A stretch of 7,123 nt of DNA, taken from positions 1 to 7,123 of the forward strand of contig CALDSM010000793.1 in NCBI GenBank assembly GCA_937923585.1. Reading direction: 5' to 3'. Position 1 is the stretch's first letter. Every line of letters starts with the position of its first letter. Shown here in pieces: positions 1 to 4,200 of this stretch. This stretch comes from an uncultured bacterium. GTDB lineage: Bacteria; Hydrogenedentota; Hydrogenedentia; Hydrogenedentales; CAITNO01. The position numbers and the translations under genes were made by a program. The notes under the pieces are model-generated. The model was not told the origin of the DNA. It made no database searches and worked only from the letters and a program-made list of their open reading frames with translations.

Positions 1-2
1 AC

Positions 3-338
3 CGGGCCAACAACCGGTCGGTGGCGTACAACGACTACATCCGGCTGGACACCACACCGCCCACGGGCAGCATCATCATCAACGGCGGCGCGTTGACCAC
101 ATCCAGCCGAACCGTGACGCTCGGGCTTGCCTGGGCGGACGGTGCGGGCGCCGGTGTGACGCGCATGCGCTTCAGCGATGACGGCGCGCACTGGACGTAC
201 TGGATGTTCCCCGAGTCCGGCATCGTTCACACCCTGGTCGGGCCGACGGGTTACAACACGGTGCGGGTGCAGTTCCTGGACGGCGCGAACAACTACTCCG
301 CCGTATACAACGACTACATCAAACTCTTGGCGCCTTAG
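3..338 (+). CDS. C-terminal end of an Ig-like repeat extracellular protein (5' partial)
   Basis: The frame is open from the first bases of the window and ends at TAG 336-338, so this is the last 111 residues of a longer protein. The GTG at 21 is only an internal Val codon. It shows the tail of one repeat module (ANNRSVAYNDYIRL) followed by one complete module that starts DTTPPTGSIIINGGA, contains a G-V-T-R-M-R-F-S-D-D-G-x-x-W segment, and ends ANNYSAVYNDYIKL. This is the beta-sandwich (Ig/FN3-like) repeat common in very large secreted or surface proteins of environmental bacteria, where the modules act as spacers or adhesive stalks. The protein stops five residues after the last module, with no visible sorting motif, PEP-CTERM or membrane anchor. 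Function beyond a structural repeat cannot be read. The gene converges on the minus-strand gene ending at 414, with 75 bp between and no clear hairpin plus T-run terminator. Confidence 0.85.
   Translation, partial: RANNRSVAYNDYIRLDTTPPTGSIIINGGALTTSSRTVTLGLAWADGAGAGVTRMRFSDDGAHWTYWMFPESGIVHTLVGPTGYNTVRVQFLDGANNYSAVYNDYIKLLAP
27..320 (+). repeat. Tandem module boundary repeat, period 279 bp
   Basis: The 15-base string TACAACGACTACATC occurs at 27-41 and again at 306-320, in the same reading frame and exactly 279 bp (93 codons) apart. The flanking codons also align (ANNRSVAYNDYI against ANNYSAVYNDYI). This fixes the module length of the repeat protein at 93 residues and shows that the window begins at the end of a preceding module. 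Confidence 0.8.
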
Positions 339-413
339 CCGCGGTCAGGGCCAACCGGGAGCCTTGCGCCGCTGCTGTCTGCGCAATGACGGGGTGGCAA
401 AAGGCGGCCCGGG

Positions 414-1082
414 TCAGTTCTTGAGCGTGGGGCAGAAGCGCAGGATCTTGAGCAACTGGTCCATGCGGCGCTGAATGTCGTCGGGAACGAGCCGCTGCCG
501 GATGCAGGTGGCGAGCCAGCCCGAACCGATCTCGACGGACATGCCGGGATGGCGCAGCAGGTACTCCATCATGCCGGGCGTGCAGAAGACCCGGGCAAAT
601 TCCGCATCGGCCGACAGCACGGTGAACGCCTTGGAGAAGGCCTCGTCGCCGGTCTGAATTTCGATCTTGTCTATGCCGGCCATGTGCTCCACTTTCTCGT
701 GGATGTCCGGGGGGTAGACGTGCAGTTCGGGCGTCTGCACGTCGTGCCGGAGCATGGCAATGCTGGAGTGATGGTGCGTCCTGCTGTTCTTGTCGCCGGT
801 CGTGTAATGGTAGTTGAACACGCAGGCGTGAAAGCCTTTGTACCGGCCCGAGAACACGTTTGATGCGTACCGGTTCCTGCCGCGGCGCAGTTGGTACACC
901 AGGGGGAGGCGGCGCGGCAGGCCGTAGCTTACATGGTCATAGGTCAGGCGCAGTTCACTGGCGACATCAGACCAGGCTTTGCGGAGCAAATGCCGATAGT
1001 ACAGGAACAGCGTCGCGGCGAGCGTCAACACCCCCGCGATGAACAGAAGGAACAATATCTGTGAAAACGGGTCTTCTCTCAT
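414..1082 (-). CDS. Membrane-anchored protein of an uncharacterised family
   Basis: This is a 222-residue protein with ATG at 1082-1080 and TGA at 416-414. Residues 8-28 form one hydrophobic membrane segment. The segment before it is short and net acidic, while the following YYRHLLRKAW is strongly basic, so the positive-inside rule puts the soluble domain (about 35-222) in the cytoplasm. The soluble part resembles, from memory, a widespread unnamed family: a G-L-x-x-x-L-P-L segment, R-R-G-R-N-R (66-71), N-V-F-S-G (75-79), then F-N-Y-x-Y-T-T-G-x-x-N-S-R-T (89-102), and a C-terminal segment with P-G-x-x-x-x-L-L-x-x-P-x-x-x-V-E and V-P-D-D-I (199-203). No catalytic motif is recognised and I assign no function. 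No good Shine-Dalgarno precedes the start. It lies 109 bp downstream of the SGNH-TPR gene on the same strand, so it may be read with it or from its own promoter. Confidence 0.8.
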   Translation of the reverse strand: MREDPFSQILFLLFIAGVLTLAATLFLYYRHLLRKAWSDVASELRLTYDHVSYGLPRRLPLVYQLRRGRNRYASNVFSGRYKGFHACVFNYHYTTGDKNSRTHHHSSIAMLRHDVQTPELHVYPPDIHEKVEHMAGIDKIEIQTGDEAFSKAFTVLSADAEFARVFCTPGMMEYLLRHPGMSVEIGSGWLATCIRQRLVPDDIQRRMDQLLKILRFCPTLKN

Positions 1083-1191
1083 CGTGCCTGTTTCTGTGCC
1101 TGCAGCATGTGGATGTTACTATGTCCGCACGTCCCCCCCGACTTCAAGCCGGCCGGGCCGGACGGGCGGAAGAAACGGAAACAGGCGACGC
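1083..1191. repeat. Intergenic gap with 9-bp inverted repeat at its two ends
   Basis: The 109 bp between the two minus-strand genes carry GCCTGTTTC at 1086-1094 and its exact reverse complement GAAACAGGC at 1178-1186. A short direct repeat GTGCCTG occurs at 1084-1090 and 1096-1102. Between them lie a run of seven C (1133-1139) and a GC-rich, partly palindromic stretch at about 1149-1160. A CCGGC/GTCGG stem with a 5-nt loop can form on the minus strand at 1138-1152, but no T-run follows it, so a Rho-independent terminator is not supported. The pairing of the gap's two ends in RNA is possible but unproven. Confidence 0.3.
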
Positions 1192-3084
1192 TCAGACTCC
1201 CGCCGCGCGTCTGCGCGCCTCTTCCAGGCGCGGCCGCACATATTCGAGTCCCGGATTCAACTCCAACGCGCGTTCATAGCAGGCCGCGGCCTGCGCCCAG
1301 TCCGCCATGGATGCATAGGCATTGCCCGCATGGGCCAGCACATTGCTGTCGTTGCCGTCAAGACGGAGCGCGGCCTCCAGCCGTGCACGGGCCGCATCCG
1401 AAACGTTGGCTGCGGCGAGGCTTTCGCCGCAGAGCACATCCAGAACCGCATTCTCCGGGACCCGTGCCCGAATTCCCTCCCACAGCCCGGCCGAGGCGTC
1501 CGGACTGGTCTTCGGAAATGCGGCGTCAAGCCGCCAATAGGACTCGCAGTCTGACGGATCCGCCAGCAGCGCCTGCGTGTATGCGTCAATGGCTCCGGGA
1601 ATGTCGCCGTCCTGCTCGTTACAGCAGCCCGTCGCAATGAGGAGGCGCTGCCGCCTGGCTCCGGGATGGAGGGCGGCGGCGCGTTCATAGGCGGTGACGG
1701 CATCGGACCAGGCGCCGATGCGGACATAGGCGTCGCCCGCTTTGGCGCAAACGTTCCAGTCCGAGCCCCCGAGGCGCAGGGCGTCCGCCAATGCTTCGCG
1801 GGCGCGCGCAGGACCGCAGTCCGCCGCGCGGACGGCCCCGTACGCAACAGCGACGGAGGCACTGTCCGGCGCTTCGCTTCTCAGGGTTTCCCACAGCGTT
1901 CCTGTGACTGCTGGGTCTTCCCGGGAGAGCGCGATGATGAACTCTTCGAGAGCGGCGGCATTGCCTGGTTTGAATCGCAAGCCCCGGCGGAGTTGCCTGC
2001 CTGCCTCGGAGACGTCGCCCTGCCTGAGCAGCACACGGGCGGTTTCATACAGCGCCTTTGCGCCGGGTCTTAGCCTGAATGAGGTTCGAAACGCGGCCCG
2101 CGCCGCTTCCGGCCGGTCTTCCTGAAGCAGTCTTCCCAGTTCGATGTGTGCGTCCGCGTCCTCGGGGCGCACGGCCAGTGCCCGGTGGAGTGCGGCGATT
2201 GCCTGCTCTCTTTCCCCGGCCCCGGCCAGCAGCCGTGCCAGAAGACGGTGGGCATCCCACGAAAACGGCAGGTTTATGGCCAGAATCCTCCCCTGTTCCA
2301 GGGCGTTCGTCCAGTCCTTCCCGTCCATGAGCAGCCGGACATACCTGGTTCTGACGGCATTATTTCCGGGGTCAATCTCCAGTGCACGGCGGTAGGCCTT
2401 GATCCGCATGTCTTCGGCCTGCGCGCCGATCTGTGCGTCCAGTCCGGCGATCTTATGTTCCAGACCGTCTGTGGGTTGGCCTCCCGCAGACTGATATGAC
2501 GGCACCGCCATAGCCAATTGATCCCGAAGGTCGGGCGGCGTCATCGCCTGCCGCAGCCGGCATTCCTCCGTTGAAATCGCGGGAACACGAATGCCGAGGC
2601 GGGGCTCGACCCGCGCCAGTGTTTCCAGGACGCACCGTGCAAGGACGCAGTTCCCCTCGAAAGAAGGATGCACGTGGTCAAGAAACAGTTCCGGTCCTTC
2701 AATGCCATGGGGACTGGCTTCCGCAAGCGCCCGCCCCGTGTCCGCCAGATGGACGCCGTCGCGGGCGCGGGTGGCGGCAATTCCGAGGAGGATTTCGTTG
2801 ATGCGGCTCCTGGCGCGGTCGTGCCTGCTTTCCGATTCGCGCGCACGGATGAACCACGGGCGTGCCTCGGCGAATTCTTCCAGCGCATAGTGGCAGCAGG
2901 CGATTTCACAGGCGAGTCCCGCATTACCGCCGTCCATGTCCGCGGCGCGGAGGTAGGCGGCCAGCGCCTCCCGAAAGCGCCCCTGCCCCCTCAGCGCGTT
3001 TCCGCTGTCGCGGGCCTCATTCCAAAGCCGCTCTGTCTCCGTGTCTCGAAAAGCCGCAGGGGTTCTCCCCGGGAACCCATTCAC
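1192..3084 (-). CDS. C-terminal fragment of SGNH hydrolase-TPR protein (split by frameshift)
   Basis: This 630-residue ORF ends at TGA 1194-1192. The GTG at 3084 is only the first start-like codon after an in-frame TAA (3114-3112) and has no good ribosome site, so I read it as a continuation of the ORF upstream. Residues about 17-84 form a TPR pair (W-N-E-A-R-D-S-G-N-A-L, then G-R-F-R-E-A-L-A-A-Y). Next comes S-R-I-N-E-I-L (93-99), then P-E-L-F-L-D-H-V-H-P-S-F-E-G-N (131-145), which is block V of SGNH hydrolases with the D-x-x-H pair (D136, H139). After a linker (about 165-220), TPR-type helical hairpins run to the C-terminus, for example at 225-240, 294-341, 455-475 and 585-612. The TPRs are probably a protein-interaction scaffold. 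Without the Ser and Asn blocks of the upstream ORF this fragment would not be a complete enzyme. Confidence 0.8.
   Translation of the reverse strand: MNGFPGRTPAAFRDTETERLWNEARDSGNALRGQGRFREALAAYLRAADMDGGNAGLACEIACCHYALEEFAEARPWFIRARESESRHDRARSRINEILLGIAATRARDGVHLADTGRALAEASPHGIEGPELFLDHVHPSFEGNCVLARCVLETLARVEPRLGIRVPAISTEECRLRQAMTPPDLRDQLAMAVPSYQSAGGQPTDGLEHKIAGLDAQIGAQAEDMRIKAYRRALEIDPGNNAVRTRYVRLLMDGKDWTNALEQGRILAINLPFSWDAHRLLARLLAGAGEREQAIAALHRALAVRPEDADAHIELGRLLQEDRPEAARAAFRTSFRLRPGAKALYETARVLLRQGDVSEAGRQLRRGLRFKPGNAAALEEFIIALSREDPAVTGTLWETLRSEAPDSASVAVAYGAVRAADCGPARAREALADALRLGGSDWNVCAKAGDAYVRIGAWSDAVTAYERAAALHPGARRQRLLIATGCCNEQDGDIPGAIDAYTQALLADPSDCESYWRLDAAFPKTSPDASAGLWEGIRARVPENAVLDVLCGESLAAANVSDAARARLEAALRLDGNDSNVLAHAGNAYASMADWAQAAACYERALELNPGLEYVRPRLEEARRRAAGV
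1240..2052 (-). repeat. Duplicated 137-residue TPR supermodule
   Basis: Residues about 345-478 and 482-615 of the downstream ORF align without gaps at a constant offset of 137 residues (411 bp). Matching anchors are G356-D357 with G493-D494, P373 with P510, L-W-E at 397-399 with 534-536, L-R-L-x-G (436-440) with 573-577, N-V (444-445) with 581-582, A-G-x-A-Y (449-453) with 586-590, Y-E-R-A (466-469) with 603-606, and P474 with P611. The DNA copies have diverged considerably, so the duplication is old rather than an assembly duplicate. Confidence 0.65.
3017..3084 (-). other. Frameshift junction in the SGNH-TPR gene
   Basis: The upstream ORF reads through C-T-V-G-T-R-L-R-E-W-V-P-G-E-N, then continues with unlikely residues to TGA at 3019-3017. 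The downstream ORF, offset by +1 on the minus strand, is open from 3111 and takes up the expected sequence from about A-A-F-R-D-T-E. Removing one base restores a single frame. Short homopolymers that could hold the extra base are the C4 (minus strand) at 3062-3059 and the G4 of a CCCGGGG string just upstream. A real mutation, an assembly or sequencing indel, and a programmed +1 slip are all possible. I see no canonical slippery site with a downstream structure. Confidence 0.7.
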
Positions 3085-3931
3085 GCAGGCGTGTTCCCAC
3101 CGTGCAGAGGATTACCCGTGCGCCGGCATCTTTCGCGAATCCGCAGATGTCGTTTACGTTGGCCTGGTAATACGCATAGGCGCGTTCCGTGTCAAGCACG
3201 CCTGGGTTGGCACGCTGGTTCACCCAACGGGCCGGACCCATCGCGCCGTGCAGCAACTGCATGATTCGCAGGTCATTCAGGGAAACGTTGAGATGAAGCA
3301 GATGCAGCGCCAGCCGCGGAGGCAGCCAATCCCATGCCAGCGGCTGGGCCACGGAGGGGTTCAGTTCATTGTTGCCCATGTAGACCAGAAACAGGTCCGG
3401 CCGGCATGCCGCACAGGCTTTTGCCGCCGCGCGCATCACGTGCGAGTTGGCTCCGGGTATGGCGACGCAGTAGACTTCGACCCTGCCTGCATGCCGGTCC
3501 GCGCGCAGCATGGTCTCCAGTATGCCCCAGAAGGAGAAGTCCGGCACCGGTCCGCCACGTGCCGCCGAACTTCCGAGGACAAAGACCCGGAAGGTGTCCG
3601 GCCCCTTTTTCGCCGGCATGGAGAACTCCACGGGCATGTATCGGAAGGGCTCCGTGTAGAACTGCTGGTAGAATGCGGTGTTGGTCTCGCAGACGTCCGT
3701 ATTATCCAGTTCACGATGGACGAACAGTTGCATGGACACGCCGTATCCCGCCATGCGCAAACCCAGTTCGCCCATGCACAGCAGCATCGGCGGAACAATG
3801 ACCCACGCGAAGAACAGCTTCCACGTCCGGAGCCGCCCGGCCGTTCCGTTTTCCGGAACCCCGCTGGTTGGCGTTTCCCCCGTGCAGAGAACCCGGGGTG
3901 TATCGTTTGCCTCGGAACGCAACAGGCGCAT
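3017..3931 (-). CDS. N-terminal fragment of membrane-anchored SGNH hydrolase-TPR protein
   Basis: The 304-codon ORF starts at ATG 3931-3929, chosen because GGAGG lies just upstream. The open frame extends to 4201, but that part is low-complexity and non-homologous in appearance. Residues about 38-57 form a membrane anchor (L-F-F-A-W-V-I-V-P-P-M-L-L) after a basic stretch, so the domain should be extracytoplasmic. SGNH motifs follow: F-V-L-G-S-S-A-A (Ser122 as nucleophile, block I), A-N-S-H (161-164), and V-Y-M-G-N-N-E-L (G186, N187, block III). C-T-V-G (277-280) lies near the end. Block V (Asp/His) lies in the next ORF, so together they make one protein of roughly 910 residues. The family pattern, an SGNH hydrolase interrupted and followed by TPRs, is one I recognise from planctomycete-like genomes. 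The substrate is unknown; an acyl-esterase role on a surface polysaccharide is inference. The last 10-15 residues are probably out of frame. Confidence 0.8.
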   Translation of the reverse strand: MRLLRSEANDTPRVLCTGETPTSGVPENGTAGRLRTWKLFFAWVIVPPMLLCMGELGLRMAGYGVSMQLFVHRELDNTDVCETNTAFYQQFYTEPFRYMPVEFSMPAKKGPDTFRVFVLGSSAARGGPVPDFSFWGILETMLRADRHAGRVEVYCVAIPGANSHVMRAAAKACAACRPDLFLVYMGNNELNPSVAQPLAWDWLPPRLALHLLHLNVSLNDLRIMQLLHGAMGPARWVNQRANPGVLDTERAYAYYQANVNDICGFAKDAGARVILCTVGTRLREWVPGENPCGFSRHGDRAALE

Positions 3932-3940
3932 CTCCCTCCG
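3932..3940 (-). promoter_or_regulatory. Ribosome binding site for the SGNH-TPR gene
   Basis: On the minus strand CGGAGGGAG directly precedes ATG 3931. The GGAGG core sits only 3 nt from the start, closer than usual, but it is the best ribosome site before any in-frame start and it decides the start over the ATG at 3964 and the ATG at 4201. Confidence 0.45.
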
Positions 3941-3966
3941 AAATGACGGCTTTGGGAAATACATGC

Positions 3967-3988
3967 TTATACTGGTCACAGCGTATAA
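3967..3988. promoter_or_regulatory. 22-bp inverted repeat, candidate operator
   Basis: TTATAC (3967-3972) and GTATAA (3983-3988) are exact reverse complements separated by 10 bp (TGGTCACAGC), an arrangement that suits a dimeric regulator contacting two successive turns. It overlaps the -10-like hexamers of both strands in the AT-richer patch between divergent genes. Arms of only 6 bp can arise by chance in a region of this size. Confidence 0.25.
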
Positions 3989-4189
3989 CGCGGGTTGGCA
4001 CGGGCGCAACCAAGGGAGACACCGCATCAGCGGCGCCCACCACGGTTCGCGTGCCCGAACAGGCAGAACGCTTCCGCCGTCCGCGTCGCCGTGCGATGGA
4101 CAGTTGCCGAAGACAGGTGCTACCATGGCTGCATGAACCGGTGTCCCGGAGTCCCGCGCGCCGGACACAGGCCGCGGTCCCCATCCCAT

Positions 4190-4194
4190 GGAGA
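4190..4194 (+). promoter_or_regulatory. Ribosome binding site for the glycosidase gene
   Basis: GGAGA at 4190-4194 lies 6 nt before ATG 4201. It selects that start over the in-frame ATG at 4195 and over several upstream in-frame starts. Confidence 0.6.
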
Positions 4195-4200
4195 ATGCCA

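Larger units (their letters stand above)
3932..4200. promoter_or_regulatory. Divergent intergenic region, probable promoters of both flanking genes
   Basis: These 269 bp separate the minus-strand SGNH-TPR gene from the plus-strand glycosidase gene, so both promoters should lie here. The only AT-richer patch is about 3940-3990. It contains -10-like hexamers on both strands: TATACT at 3968-3973 and TATAAC at 3984-3989 on plus, and TATAAG at 3971-3966 on minus. None has a convincing -35 box at 16-18 bp. The rest (3990-4185) is GC-rich with no recognised element. Both strands stay open through parts of it, but the translations look like chance frames. Confidence 0.35.

Noticed and set aside
339..413. 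Possible bidirectional terminator between the convergent genes
   Set aside because: There is no stable stem followed by a T-run on either strand; only loose GC-rich complementarity is visible.
1192..1640. Several plus- and minus-strand frames of 60-200 codons across the TPR gene
   Set aside because: All overlap the TPR coding frame, which alone shows the regular TPR pattern. The others are Arg/Pro/Ser-rich shadows.
2668..3264. 198-codon plus-strand frame across the frameshift junction
   Set aside because: It is antisense to the TPR/SGNH coding sequence, Arg/Pro-rich, has no ribosome site, and looks like no family.
3041..3946. 301-codon open frame on the plus strand opposite the SGNH gene
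   Set aside because: It is fully antisense to a gene with clear SGNH motifs. Its translation is rich in His, Arg and Gln with no domain pattern, as expected for a shadow frame in GC-rich DNA.
3995..4010. TTGGCACG resembling a sigma-54 -24 element
   Set aside because: The -12 half is wrong: at the required spacing there is CAAC rather than TTGC, and no invariant GC.
3868..4200. In-frame upstream extension of the glycosidase gene
   Set aside because: The extension overlaps the start of the divergent gene and reads as low-complexity Arg/Pro sequence. The signal peptide and ribosome site clearly place the start at 4201.
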